Source: an uncultured Lachnospiraceae bacterium
Lineage (GTDB): Bacteria > Bacillota > Clostridia > Lachnospirales > Lachnospiraceae
Length of the DNA: 48,712 nucleotides
Direction of reading: 5' to 3'
Assembly: GCA_910587085.1 (NCBI GenBank)
Contig: CAJUMC010000004.1
Location: 69,130 to 117,841, forward strand
The notes beneath the pieces are model-generated. The model saw only the letters and a list, made by a program, of their open reading frames with translations. It did no database searches and was not told where the DNA came from. Shown here in pieces: positions 15,920 through 24,727 of the stretch; the first letter of the stretch is position 1, and each line of letters starts with the position of its first letter. The position numbers and the translations under genes are program-made.

Positions 15920-16269
15920 CCCGTTTCTTTTGTGAGTTCCTTCCGCGGCAGCTCTTCGAATCCCTTCAGAGCCGCATGCTTGGTCAGCGTCCGGATCATT
16001 CGCCAGCCGTCGCGGCTGTGCACGGCATTTTCCGGCACCGGTACAAAGCCGAAATCAAGATAAACTTTACAGGCAAGCCAGGTGGTCGTCTGTGTCGGGA
16101 TCTTGGCGTGCGTATAGCCGAGCTCAATCCAGTCATCCCGGTCACCGCTCTGATACAGCACAAAACGATAGCCGTCCGGCAGCCGGAATTCCAGAATATT
16201 GTCCAGATTGTCCCTTTTCAGCAGAAGCTCAAAATACCGCAGTCTGGCGTCGTGGTTGTCATAAATCAC
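15904..16269 (-). pseudogene. GNAT acetyltransferase with in-frame internal deletion
   Basis: 121 residues where relatives have about 200-220. The N-terminal third (DNLDNILEFRLPDGYRFVLYQ) is joined in frame at DDWIELGYTHAK to the C-terminal third (TTTWLACKVYLDFGFVP). The central strands and the acetyl-CoA pyrophosphate loop (R/Q-x-x-G-x-G/A) are missing, so it should be inactive. The start is a GTG at 16269 with a perfect AAGGAG eight bases upstream, so expression signals are intact. The join falls on GAGCTCGG, which could have been a short homology. It lies beside two other damaged genes and overlaps the MerR end by 16 bases. Confidence 0.8.
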
Positions 16270-16347
16270 GTTTTTTCTCCTTGCCGGTCTGTTATTCTTT
16301 CTTCAAATCCAGCCAATTCTGAACTTTTTGATTTTTTTGTTTACTGC

Positions 16348-16387
16348 CTGCACCTGCCGGAGAAAATCCGGATTCTGGCAGGTGCAG
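16348..16387 (-). other. Stem-loop at the 3' end of the GH3 transcript
   Basis: CTGCACCTGCC (16348-16358) and GGCAGGTGCAG (16377-16387) are perfectly complementary over 11 bases with an 18-base loop that can pair further. It is 78 bases past the GH3 stop. The minus strand has no U-run after it, so it may protect a 3' end rather than terminate by the classic mechanism. Confidence 0.5.
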
Positions 16388-16465
16388 ACGCACCGCATTC
16401 CGGTCCCGTTGCCGGACGCGACGGCCTGGTTTCCGGATGCGCTGTTCTTCCCGGATATGCCGCTC

Positions 16466-19042
16466 TTATTCCATCCGCGCAGCCGCCCTCAGAACATTCA
16501 CCGCGCAGAACTGCAGATCCGCCAGCGTGATTTCTTCGCCTTTTTCCAGCGCCTCAAGAATACTCCTCACATCGTACGCACAGCCAGGCATAATCAGATC
16601 ATTTCCCGCGCGGATGCACTGAACGGCAGAGGAATAAGGATAGGCTTTTTTCTGCCCGCCGGACGTATCCTGCGTCGTAAACCAGTCCGTCATTACAACG
16701 CCCTGAAAGCCCCACTCGTCGCGCGCGACGTTCTGAATCAGCTCATAGTGGTTGGCCGCATGCGTTCCGTTGATCAGATTGTACGAAGTCATAATCGAAT
16801 ACGGCTGGGACTCCTTCACCGCAATCTCAAAGCCCTTCAGATAGATCTCACGCAGCGCCCGCTCGCCGACATGGGAATTGTTGAACTGGCGGTTGTTTTC
16901 GAGATTGTTGCACGCAAAATGCTTGATTGTTGTTCCCTGGCCCGGCCTGGACTGAACGCCCCGCGTCATGGCTGCAGCACATTTCCCGGAAAGCGCCGGC
17001 TCCTCGGAATAATACTCAAAATTTCGCCCGCAGAGCGGATTCCTATGAATATTCATGCCCGGAGCCAGCCAGAAATGAACGTGGAACTGCTCCATCTCCG
17101 CGCCGACCATGCGCCCCATTTTTTCCAGCAGCTCCATATCCCAGGACTGCGCCAGCGTGCAGGCAATCGGAATTGCCGTGCAGTACTGGTAATAATCCAC
17201 CGCGTCCGCGGGGGTATCCTCCGGGAACGGCCGGCAGTCCAGCCCGAATACCTCGCCGCCCGGCAGCAGCCTTCCGCCCGGCGTCGCCTTGAAATGCGGA
17301 TACAGACGAAGCCCGGCCGGTCCGTCCGCGAGAATCATGTTCGGGATGCAGCGGCTTTCGATCAGCGTTGATATCGTGTCGGCAGCTGCGCCCGGCACAG
17401 CCGCTGAGGCGGAGCCGATCATGCCGGACTGCGCGCTCTGATCGCCGAACCGGCCGACGCAGAGCGCCGCCAGCTCTTCCGCCGTCAGCTGTGCGGCAAG
17501 CTCCGAAACCGTCGCCCGGCCGCTTTTCACATCGTTGAGCGTGAGCTTCTCCCCGGCACGGTTATCCTTAAGAAGCGGGCGCTCCGGATTGTAAACTGCC
17601 CTGTGCACCGGGATATCCTCCGGGTTCAGCTCCAGTGCCGCAGGCTCATCACTCCGCACGCAGGCACTGTCCGCCTGTACCGGCAGCGCCTTCCTCTTAT
17701 CCGTGCCCGCTCCTGCTGTGGAAAGTTCCGTAAACGGGGCATCGGATGCAAACAGATTCTTCAGCTTAGAAGTTATTACTGTCTTTCCCAGACGGACAAT
17801 CGCCCCGACATCCGTGTTGCGCGAGCTGCTGCCGACACGGATAATATATTCGCCCGCCTCCAGCTTCCACGCCGCATCCCGCACGTCGTAGGATGCCATG
17901 TCCGCCGCGTCAAATACGATCCGCACTGTCTCCCGCTCTCCCGGCAGCAGCAGTCCTGTTTTCGCAAAGCCGGCCAGCTCCTGATACGGCTTCTCCAGCT
18001 CTCCGCCCGACATCGAGACATAAACCTGCACAACCTCGCGCCCTGCATATTTTTTTCCAGTATTTTCCACCGCTGCCGACACCGTAATCTTTCCGTGCTC
18101 CGCGGACACACCGTTTACCCGGATCGCAAAGGTGGTGTAGCCCAGGCCGTAGCCGAAACAGTATTCCGGTTCCACGCCGAAGGTATCAAAATAGCGGTAG
18201 CCGACATAGATGCCGTCTTTATAGTACTCGTCGTCCAAATTGCCGTTATTCTGACTGAACTCCGCCGAGGACGGATAGTCGGAATACTTCTTTGCCCAGG
18301 TATCGGTCAGCTTGCCCGAAGGAATCCCCTCTCCGGCCAGCACATCGGCGACGGCACAGCCGCCGGTATTTCCGAGCTGTCCGGCCAGAAGCAGCGCGTT
18401 TACGCCCTGTATGCCGTTCAGCACGGAAAGGTCGATCACGCCGCCCACGTTGAGCAGCACAATGCACTTTTCATAATGGGCGGCAAGAAAACGGACGGCC
18501 CGTTCCTCGCCGGCCGTGAGCCGGTAATCCCCTTCCCGGTCGACGCGATCCTTCCCCTCGCCGGAATTGCGCGTAATCACAAAAACTGCCGTGTCCGTTT
18601 CCGATTCGGCCACGTCCGCTTCCGTGATTTCCGGCGTATCCGGCTCAAAAAACGGGTGGTCGAACATCAGGCCGATCACCCATTCCGGATGCTCCCCTGC
18701 CATTTTATAAATTTTTTCCAGATAATCCTTCTTCGCCTGCTCATACAGCCGGTCGTAATGATCCAGCCACCGGCCCGACGTCACCGCAAAGCCCGCTGCA
18801 GCAAGCCCCTGCTCGATATTTACAACCTCCCGCGTGTTCACATCGCCGGACCCGGTACCTCCCTTGACGGTGTGCCGCGCCCCCGCCCCGTACAGGGCGA
18901 TGCTGCTGCCCGCCGCAAGCGGGAGCACTCCGTCATTTTTCAGCAGAACCATGCATTCCGCTGCAAGGCGGCGCACCTCCTCCTGATTTTTTCGCTCCAG
19001 CTGTGTAACCTCCGGAGAGGTCAATGCGTAAAATCTGCTCAT
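16466..19042 (-). CDS. GH3 glycosidase, circularly permuted (beta-glucosidase/xylosidase type)
   Basis: 858 residues with GH3 domains in permuted order. First comes the alpha/beta sandwich that normally follows the barrel (AAECMVLLKNDGVLPL, then VKGGTGSGDVN), next a fibronectin-III-like domain (~330-415), and last the catalytic barrel (~520-850). The nucleophile is Asp786 in VVMTDWFTT, and the substrate-binding KHFACNN segment is present. The permuted form is known from rumen and gut Clostridia. There is no signal peptide, so it probably acts inside the cell on imported oligosaccharides, releasing terminal glucose or xylose; the sugar is not decided by sequence. The start follows AGGAGG. It is third in a minus-strand operon after GH31 and GH43. 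Confidence 0.9.
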   Translation of the reverse strand: MSRFYALTSPEVTQLERKNQEEVRRLAAECMVLLKNDGVLPLAAGSSIALYGAGARHTVKGGTGSGDVNTREVVNIEQGLAAAGFAVTSGRWLDHYDRLYEQAKKDYLEKIYKMAGEHPEWVIGLMFDHPFFEPDTPEITEADVAESETDTAVFVITRNSGEGKDRVDREGDYRLTAGEERAVRFLAAHYEKCIVLLNVGGVIDLSVLNGIQGVNALLLAGQLGNTGGCAVADVLAGEGIPSGKLTDTWAKKYSDYPSSAEFSQNNGNLDDEYYKDGIYVGYRYFDTFGVEPEYCFGYGLGYTTFAIRVNGVSAEHGKITVSAAVENTGKKYAGREVVQVYVSMSGGELEKPYQELAGFAKTGLLLPGERETVRIVFDAADMASYDVRDAAWKLEAGEYIIRVGSSSRNTDVGAIVRLGKTVITSKLKNLFASDAPFTELSTAGAGTDKRKALPVQADSACVRSDEPAALELNPEDIPVHRAVYNPERPLLKDNRAGEKLTLNDVKSGRATVSELAAQLTAEELAALCVGRFGDQSAQSGMIGSASAAVPGAAADTISTLIESRCIPNMILADGPAGLRLYPHFKATPGGRLLPGGEVFGLDCRPFPEDTPADAVDYYQYCTAIPIACTLAQSWDMELLEKMGRMVGAEMEQFHVHFWLAPGMNIHRNPLCGRNFEYYSEEPALSGKCAAAMTRGVQSRPGQGTTIKHFACNNLENNRQFNNSHVGERALREIYLKGFEIAVKESQPYSIMTSYNLINGTHAANHYELIQNVARDEWGFQGVVMTDWFTTQDTSGGQKKAYPYSSAVQCIRAGNDLIMPGCAYDVRSILEALEKGEEITLADLQFCAVNVLRAAARME

Positions 19043-19196
19043 CCTTCCGCTTCCTCCTGTCCTGCGGCGCCCCTTGCCCGATGCTCTTTACAGGATCGCG
19101 CCGTTATGATGGTATGATAGCCTGTTTTTCCAAAAAGTGCAATGGGTTTTCTTATGCAGGTCGGCGCCGGCAGGCGGAAAGCCGCAGTGCGCATTC

Positions 19197-20819
19197 TCAG
19201 TCTCCGGCAAGCTCCACTGAGATCTCAGCCTGCGCAAGCTCTTTTGCTGTATCCCTCTCCCCCGTTACGTTCAGCATCGGGAAGCCGTCCGCAGAAAAAT
19301 GCACCCGGTGATATGTGCTGCAGCGGCAGTTGTATTTTCCGCGCTCCTGCGCATGGTAGGCGATCATCAGCCGGCCCTCCTCATCGCGGAAAAACGAGTT
19401 GTGCCCCGGGCCCTGAATTCCTTCTACAAACGTAGAACGAAGTGCCGGGGACGGCTGTTTGCACCACGAATCAGTCTGAAGAAGATCCGCTCCGTCCTCC
19501 GCCACCAGATAGCCGACCGCATAGGAATAGCCGCATGCATCCCCGCCGGAATAGGCGAGATAAATTTTGCCGCCCGCATACAGCGCGTAAGGCCCCTCAT
19601 TGTTGATTGTGCCCCTTGTGTTTTCCCAGCCGAACAGCGGCCTCGAAAGCAGCACCGGCGAAGAGGTGAGCACCCACGGCTGCGCCTCGTCCGCCTCCGC
19701 AATCCAGAGCATTGAGCCGGTGTCGGCCGGCGTTCCGATCCCGCGGCGGTACGACCATACCAGATAGCCGCGCTTACCTGACTTTACCCAGGTCATATCA
19801 AGTGTAATCCCGTCCTGCGCAAGCGGCCTGCCGTCCTTTTTTACCACCCGCACCGGCTCCTCCCAGTCCTCCGCCCGGATAATTTCGCCGTTCTCTTTCA
19901 GCCTCATAACGTGGCACTGCGGCCCCCACTGCGTACCGCTGACTGCAAAAATTATGTAAAGCCGGCCGCCGATCTCATGGAATTCCGGCGCCCAGAACGT
20001 CTGCACCAGCCCTTTTTCCGGATTCGGCGCAAGAATGCAGTGTTCCTCTGTTTCCGGCGCAAACAGTCCCGCAACCGTATCCGCCCTGCGGACATACATT
20101 CCGATATCGTTTACATTATCGTTGGTCGCAAGGAAATACCATGCTCCCTTCCACGGGAAAATCACCGGGTCCGCATACCCCACGGCAAGCGGGAATTCCG
20201 GCGATACCGCAGGGATTTTTCCGCGCACGCGGCAGGTCTTGCCTGGCTTAAGCGCACGGACATCCTCCTCGTTCCAGATTATTCTTTTCTCATCCGCGGA
20301 GCCGTCCGAATAAATCACCCGCGCCGCAACGGCCGAAAGCTCCTGCGCGCTCTTAACGGCAAGCTTCTGCGGATATTCTGCCCGTACGCTGAACAGAGGA
20401 ATCCAGCGGGCACGGATTTTCCCGCACAGGCTGTCCGGAATTTCAAGTCTTACGGCGCCCGATTCATAAATCGCGGCATAATCGCTCCTCGCAACCTCCC
20501 GCTGTTCCGAAAAATTAATAAAATCCGAAGTGCTCCATAAGAGCAGCGTATCCGGCTTCAGCAGATTCCCCTCCGCATCGGCATAAACCGCAAGAATTCC
20601 GTATTCACCATCCTTCTGAAAAATCACAGGCCTCTGAAGGCCGCGTTCCATCAGCGTGTCGTCCGGCCGGATTTCCGCACGGGCGTAAAGAATTCCGCAG
20701 CCCTGATTCAGCTCCTCCTCCGCGTCCGCCGTGCAGAGCGAAAAATGAACGCTGTTTGCGAACGAATTCGGGTATTCGCTCCCCGCGGCCTGCTTTGTGT
20801 AAATTTTAAGATAGTTCAT
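19197..20819 (-). CDS. GH43 family beta-xylosidase / alpha-L-arabinofuranosidase
   Basis: About 540 residues. A ~200-residue N-terminal region precedes the five-bladed propeller. Its catalytic base Asp217 is in GYADPVIFPW, FWAPEFHEIGGRLYI carries the general-acid region typical of GH43, and EGIQGPGHNSFF is the late blade motif. Family members remove xylose or arabinose from xylan and arabinan side chains. No signal peptide is seen. The start at 20819 has GGAGG at normal distance; 27 upstream in-frame residues lack a site. It lies between the GH31 gene (156 bases upstream) and GH3 (154 bases downstream) on the same strand. Which pentose it releases cannot be told here. Confidence 0.87.
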   Translation of the reverse strand: MNYLKIYTKQAAGSEYPNSFANSVHFSLCTADAEEELNQGCGILYARAEIRPDDTLMERGLQRPVIFQKDGEYGILAVYADAEGNLLKPDTLLLWSTSDFINFSEQREVARSDYAAIYESGAVRLEIPDSLCGKIRARWIPLFSVRAEYPQKLAVKSAQELSAVAARVIYSDGSADEKRIIWNEEDVRALKPGKTCRVRGKIPAVSPEFPLAVGYADPVIFPWKGAWYFLATNDNVNDIGMYVRRADTVAGLFAPETEEHCILAPNPEKGLVQTFWAPEFHEIGGRLYIIFAVSGTQWGPQCHVMRLKENGEIIRAEDWEEPVRVVKKDGRPLAQDGITLDMTWVKSGKRGYLVWSYRRGIGTPADTGSMLWIAEADEAQPWVLTSSPVLLSRPLFGWENTRGTINNEGPYALYAGGKIYLAYSGGDACGYSYAVGYLVAEDGADLLQTDSWCKQPSPALRSTFVEGIQGPGHNSFFRDEEGRLMIAYHAQERGKYNCRCSTYHRVHFSADGFPMLNVTGERDTAKELAQAEISVELAGD

Positions 20820-20974
20820 TCCCAACCTCCATGCTGCGGCTGTATTTTGGGCCGGGTTAAACTCAGATTTCGGCGCAGCGCAAAACCTGCAGGCCTTCAT
20901 GTTATTTCCGGCCTCGTCCCCTGATCGGAAGTCTGTTTCCGCTTCCCTTTCTTTTTTCAGAAACTCCTCAAGCC

Positions 20975-22960
20975 TTAAAGCTTTTCAAAGACGGCGGCGG
21001 TACCGCAGCCCTCCTTAACAAAAGCGATAAAGGTATCAATCGGCGCATGACAGGTCAGCCACTGCCCGCCGTCGTACAGCTCTTTGCTGTTTACATCCTG
21101 CCAGCGGCCCTCCGGAAGATAAACCTTCCGGCTTGTGCAGCCCTGCTCCGTAATCGGCGCAAACAGGATATCCCCGCCGAACATGTACTGGTCTTCCAGC
21201 GTATAGCATACCTCGTCCCGGCAGTATTCCAGGAACATCGGGCGCATAATCGGCAGCCCCTCCTTTTCCGCCTGTTCCATGCAGGCGCAGATATACGGGC
21301 GCAGACGCTCGCGCAGCTCGATCAGCTTCTTTAAGATTACATAATTTTCCTCGCCGAAGCTCCAGATTTCATTTGCTCCGCCGCTGCGCTCCTTCACTCC
21401 CGGATGGCGCTCCTCCTGGTTTTTCGTGCGGAGCCGCGAACCGTGCAGACGCATGACCGGACAGAAAACGCCGAACTGCGCCCAGCGGATCACAAGCTCC
21501 CTGAAATAATCGCTCTCGATATCCGCGCCGATAAAGCCGCCGATATCGCTGTTCCACCACGGAATCCCGCTCATCGCCATGGAAAGCCCGGTTTTCACGC
21601 TCATGCGCAGCGCGTCGAAGGTGGACATGATATCTCCGTTCCAGACAAGGGAGCCGAATTTCTGCGTGCCCGGCCACGCCGCCCTCGTCAGCAGGATAAC
21701 ATCCTCCTCCCCCGCTTCCTTCAGGCCGTCATAGAACATTTTGCTGTAATAATACGGATAAAGCATCGCCGTCTGCGCACCGTTTCCGGCATAAAATTTC
21801 AGATTGGCAAACTGCTGCGGATGCACCTCCGGCTCGGCCTCGTCCAGCCAGAAATTCCGGATTCCCTTGTCGTAATAATGCTGTTTTACCTTATCCCAGA
21901 CAAACGGGCCGGTTTTCGGATGGGTCACGTCGATAAAAGTCTGCTGCCCGTAAAAATCAAAGGTTCCGTACTGGCCGTTCTCCGTGCGCACAAGCAGGTT
22001 TGCCTCGCTCATCTCATGATAATTTTCGCTGTGCGGATTGATCGTCGGCCAGATCGAAACAACCGGCTCCACGCCGAGTTCCTTGAGCTCGCGGCACATT
22101 TCTTCCGGATCCGGCCAGTATTTCGGATCGAATTTCCATTCGCCCTGCTCCGTCCAGTGAAAATAATCAATTACGATGGCGGCGAGCGGAACACCCCTGC
22201 GCTTATACTCGCGCGCGATGTCAAGCACCTCGTCCTGGCTCTCATAGCGCAGTCTGCTCTGCCAGAAGCCGGCCGCCCACTCCGGAAAGTGCGGCGCATA
22301 GCCGGTCAGATCGCAGTATTTTTTCAGAAGATCCGCCGGCGTTTCCCCGACGTAGACAAGATAGTCCGCCTGATACGCGCTGTCCGCCACCCACATCGTA
22401 TGGTTGTTCGTCGTCTCGCAGCGTCCCGGCGCAGGATTGTTCCAGAAAAAGCCGTAGCCGAGTGAGGAGTGAATTACCGGAACTGCGGATTTTGTATTGT
22501 AATGCAGCAGATTGCAGGTGCAGCCCTTCCGGTCAAAAAAATCCTCCTGCTCCTGGCCGAGCCCGTAGAGATGCTCGCCCGGATTGGCGTCAAAAATTGC
22601 CTTGATCTGGTAGTGATCCCCCTCGGTGTGAACGTTGCGCCCGGTGTACTCCCCTTCAAATTTCGTGTGAAGAATCTGCGCGCCGTCCCGGTAAAAGGTG
22701 AGAACTCCGCCGTACCACGGATTTCCCGCTTCCACCCGCACCGAGATTCTTCCGTTTGTCAGCGTCGCGACCCGCTCGTCTCCTTCGATGCTGCACACGG
22801 CCTCTTCCTTCGGCGCAAGCAGCGTCCAGTTCTCGTCGATGAGCTTTCCATTCTTCGTGGAACGGCAGCGGATGCAGTCCTTCCCGTATGCCTCCAGCAC
22901 GGTCAGCTCATCCCTGCGCTCAAATACCAGCCTGTTTTTCTCCCGCGTGATCTTACCCAT
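20975..22960 (-). CDS. GH31 glycosidase, probable alpha-xylosidase
   Basis: 661 residues. An N-terminal beta-sandwich (~1-220) precedes the barrel. The nucleophile Asp373 is in FWLDEAEPE and the acid-base Asp443 in WNGDIMSTF. The WLD-x-x-EPE signature is seen in xyloglucan-active and related alpha-xylosidases rather than in alpha-glucosidases, which have WxDMNE. This is family knowledge, not proof. No signal peptide. It is first in the operon with GH43 and GH3, divergent from an AraC activator 331 bases away. AAGGAGGAAGCGAGG precedes the start, and a strong hairpin lies in the leader. Together the three enzymes could strip xylose, arabinose and glucose from xyloglucan-like fragments. Confidence 0.88.
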   Translation of the reverse strand: MGKITREKNRLVFERRDELTVLEAYGKDCIRCRSTKNGKLIDENWTLLAPKEEAVCSIEGDERVATLTNGRISVRVEAGNPWYGGVLTFYRDGAQILHTKFEGEYTGRNVHTEGDHYQIKAIFDANPGEHLYGLGQEQEDFFDRKGCTCNLLHYNTKSAVPVIHSSLGYGFFWNNPAPGRCETTNNHTMWVADSAYQADYLVYVGETPADLLKKYCDLTGYAPHFPEWAAGFWQSRLRYESQDEVLDIAREYKRRGVPLAAIVIDYFHWTEQGEWKFDPKYWPDPEEMCRELKELGVEPVVSIWPTINPHSENYHEMSEANLLVRTENGQYGTFDFYGQQTFIDVTHPKTGPFVWDKVKQHYYDKGIRNFWLDEAEPEVHPQQFANLKFYAGNGAQTAMLYPYYYSKMFYDGLKEAGEEDVILLTRAAWPGTQKFGSLVWNGDIMSTFDALRMSVKTGLSMAMSGIPWWNSDIGGFIGADIESDYFRELVIRWAQFGVFCPVMRLHGSRLRTKNQEERHPGVKERSGGANEIWSFGEENYVILKKLIELRERLRPYICACMEQAEKEGLPIMRPMFLEYCRDEVCYTLEDQYMFGGDILFAPITEQGCTSRKVYLPEGRWQDVNSKELYDGGQWLTCHAPIDTFIAFVKEGCGTAAVFEKL

Positions 22961-23004
22961 TGTAACCTCGCTTCCTCCTTCTGCGGATTTGATTTTTAGT
23001 ATCC

Positions 23005-23042
23005 GTAAGAACCGGAAACTCCTTTTTTCCGGCTCTTCTTAC
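23005..23042 (-). promoter_or_regulatory. Stem-loop in the GH31 operon leader
   Basis: GTAAGA-A-CCGGAA (23005-23017) pairs with TTCCGG-CTCT-TCTTAC (23027-23042), 45 bases upstream of the GH31 start. On the minus strand a TACAAT -10 lies just upstream but with no good -35, as expected for an activator-dependent promoter. Role unknown. Confidence 0.45.
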
Positions 23043-23094
23043 TGATATTGTATTGCTTTTTCTTTCAGGATACTTGCATTTTTTTGAAAAGTTA

Positions 23095-23123
23095 TTGCAC
23101 TATATTGCGATCTGTGCTATGGT
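23095..23123 (+). promoter_or_regulatory. Possible promoter of the AraC gene
   Basis: TTGCAC (23095-23100) and TATGGT (23118-23123) with a 17-base spacer, 168 bases upstream of the AraC start. The -10 is imperfect. Confidence 0.45.
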
Positions 23124-23152
23124 GAACAAAGCGGAAAATTTCCGGAAAGGCC

Positions 23153-23250
23153 GGAACAGGCGCGTCCGGATAAGGGAAGACGGAAGCAACCGGAATGGCT
23201 GGAGTACAGGCTGCAGGATAACGAAAGACAGAAACAACCGGATACGCCGG
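23153..23250 (+). repeat. Two-copy ~50-bp repeat in the AraC leader
   Basis: Two diverged copies (23153-23202 and 23204-23250) share the words ACAGGC, GGATAA, GAAGAC/AAAGAC and CAACCGGA in the same order. Shorter TTTCCGGA words flank them. It fills the untranslated leader between the promoter and the AraC start. The frames through it are open on both strands but show no family. Confidence 0.6.
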
Positions 23251-23290
23251 TTTAAAAATTTCCGGATACAACAGAAACGGAGGTTCCCGC

Positions 23291-24253
23291 ATGCACCCAA
23301 AAAACGACCGTTCGGGTGGGAAGAGCACACAGGCTCTTCTCCCCTTGGAAAATATCATACATCGAACCGGCTCACGGCCGTTCTCTCTTCATCACACGGT
23401 GCTGAATGCCGGGGAGTCCTGCGCGCTCTATCTGCACTGTCATCCCGAGCTGGAGCTGTTTTACCTGAGGAAGGGAGAAATTCTGTTCTCTGCGGAAAAC
23501 AAAACCTTTCCTTTAAAAGGCGGTGATGGAATTTTTCTTCCGCCGAATCTGATTCACGGCGCTCTGCGTATCGGCTGCCAGGATGCAGCCTGCGAATACT
23601 GCGCCATTGTATTCTCCCGGGAATATCTGGGGCACAGCCTGCCGCCCCGCTGCCGCGACGCTTTCTCCCTGCTCGGCAGCAGGAATTTAAACTGTGTCTG
23701 CCCGATTCTCTCCTCCGCTCCAGAAAATGCAGGCCTCCTCTCTGTTCTTCCGCGCTTTTTCGACTTTATCCGCGCGGATCTGGACACCTGCGAGCTCTCC
23801 ATCCTTGGCATGCTTCTGATCTGCTGGCAGGAGCTCTACAATACCAGGCTTTCCCGGGTTTTCGCCGAGCTGAAAAACGACGGAAGGAACGCCGCCCTCC
23901 AGCGGTGCGTGGAATATATCGGCGCGCATTACGGCGAACAGATTTCCCTTTCCGCACTCGCAAAGGCGGCCGGACTCAGCGAGGGCTATTTCTGCCACAG
24001 CTTCCGGGCATATACGGGCCTGACACCCTTCGCCTATCTGAACCGGGTGCGCGTTATTAAAAGCTGCGAATATCTGACCCGCACTGACAAGAAAATAACG
24101 GAGGTTGCATCCCTCTGCGGTTACAACAACATCAGTTATTTTAACCGCATTTTTTTCAAAATTATGAAGCTGACACCGACCGCTTACCGGCGGGATGCCG
24201 GCAGCAGCTGCTCCATGCCGATTTTCTGCACGGACAGCCCGCATTTTTCATAG
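23291..24253 (+). CDS. AraC-family transcriptional regulator
   Basis: 320 residues. Residues ~35-170 form a cupin-type sensor (LHCHPELELFYLRKGEILF, then FLPPNLIHG). Residues ~215-310 carry the double helix-turn-helix (LSALAKAAGLSEGYFCHSFRAYTG and ITEVASLCGYNNISYFNRIFFK). Such proteins usually sense sugars and activate neighbouring catabolic genes, so the divergent GH31-GH43-GH3 operon is the likely target; this is inference from position. ACGGAGG stands eight bases before the ATG. The end overlaps the convergent GNAT gene by 70 bases. Confidence 0.9.
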   Translation: MHPKNDRSGGKSTQALLPLENIIHRTGSRPFSLHHTVLNAGESCALYLHCHPELELFYLRKGEILFSAENKTFPLKGGDGIFLPPNLIHGALRIGCQDAACEYCAIVFSREYLGHSLPPRCRDAFSLLGSRNLNCVCPILSSAPENAGLLSVLPRFFDFIRADLDTCELSILGMLLICWQELYNTRLSRVFAELKNDGRNAALQRCVEYIGAHYGEQISLSALAKAAGLSEGYFCHSFRAYTGLTPFAYLNRVRVIKSCEYLTRTDKKITEVASLCGYNNISYFNRIFFKIMKLTPTAYRRDAGSSCSMPIFCTDSPHFS

Positions 24254-24708
24254 AAGCGCAGCGCGGCCGGATTACATGCCCAAACATTCAGCGTAACGTT
24301 ATGGCAGCCGCTGCGCTCCGCAAAATCCAGCACATACCGGTAAAGCTGCTCCCCAATCCTTCTGCCGCGCAGTTCCTCGTCCACGCAGAGATCATCAATG
24401 TAGAGCGTCCGGATATCCGTCATCGACCTGCTGTCCTGCTGCCGCAATATGCAGAACGCATAACCCGCCACACACCCGTTCAGCACGCCGACAAAAACGG
24501 GCTTTGTGCCGTCGGCAAGAATTTCCCCGAGCTCGCCTTCGGTATACTTTTTCTCCCCGGCGCGGAACAGATCCGGCCTGCCGTTCGAATGCACGCGGTG
24601 CACCTGGTACAGCAGCCGGATCAGCTCCGGGATATCCTCCCGCACCGCACGCCGGACCGAAATGCCGGCGCTTCCATCCATCCGGTCAGTTTGATTCATT
24701 TCCTGCAT
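24184..24708 (-). CDS. GNAT-family N-acetyltransferase
   Basis: 174 residues with a complete GNAT fold: RRAVREDIPELIRLL start, the acetyl-CoA loop VDEELRGRRIGEQL near residue 115, and ALRFYEKCGLSVQKIGME at the end. The substrate is unknown. The start follows AGGAGG at a slightly long distance of 11 bases; an ATG three codons later is an alternative. It lies 19 bases after the vWA gene on the same strand, suggesting co-transcription, and its last 70 bases overlap the end of the convergent AraC gene. Confidence 0.85.
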   Translation of the reverse strand: MQEMNQTDRMDGSAGISVRRAVREDIPELIRLLYQVHRVHSNGRPDLFRAGEKKYTEGELGEILADGTKPVFVGVLNGCVAGYAFCILRQQDSRSMTDIRTLYIDDLCVDEELRGRRIGEQLYRYVLDFAERSGCHNVTLNVWACNPAALRFYEKCGLSVQKIGMEQLLPASRR

Positions 24709-24727
24709 TGTCTGCCGATCCTCCTTA

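Noticed and set aside
17603..19117. A 504-codon plus-strand open frame
   Set aside because: Antisense to the GH3 gene, with no ribosome site or recognisable domain.
23092..23358. An 88-codon minus-strand frame in the AraC leader
   Set aside because: It reflects the leader duplication and overlaps the AraC start on the other strand; no family is recognisable.
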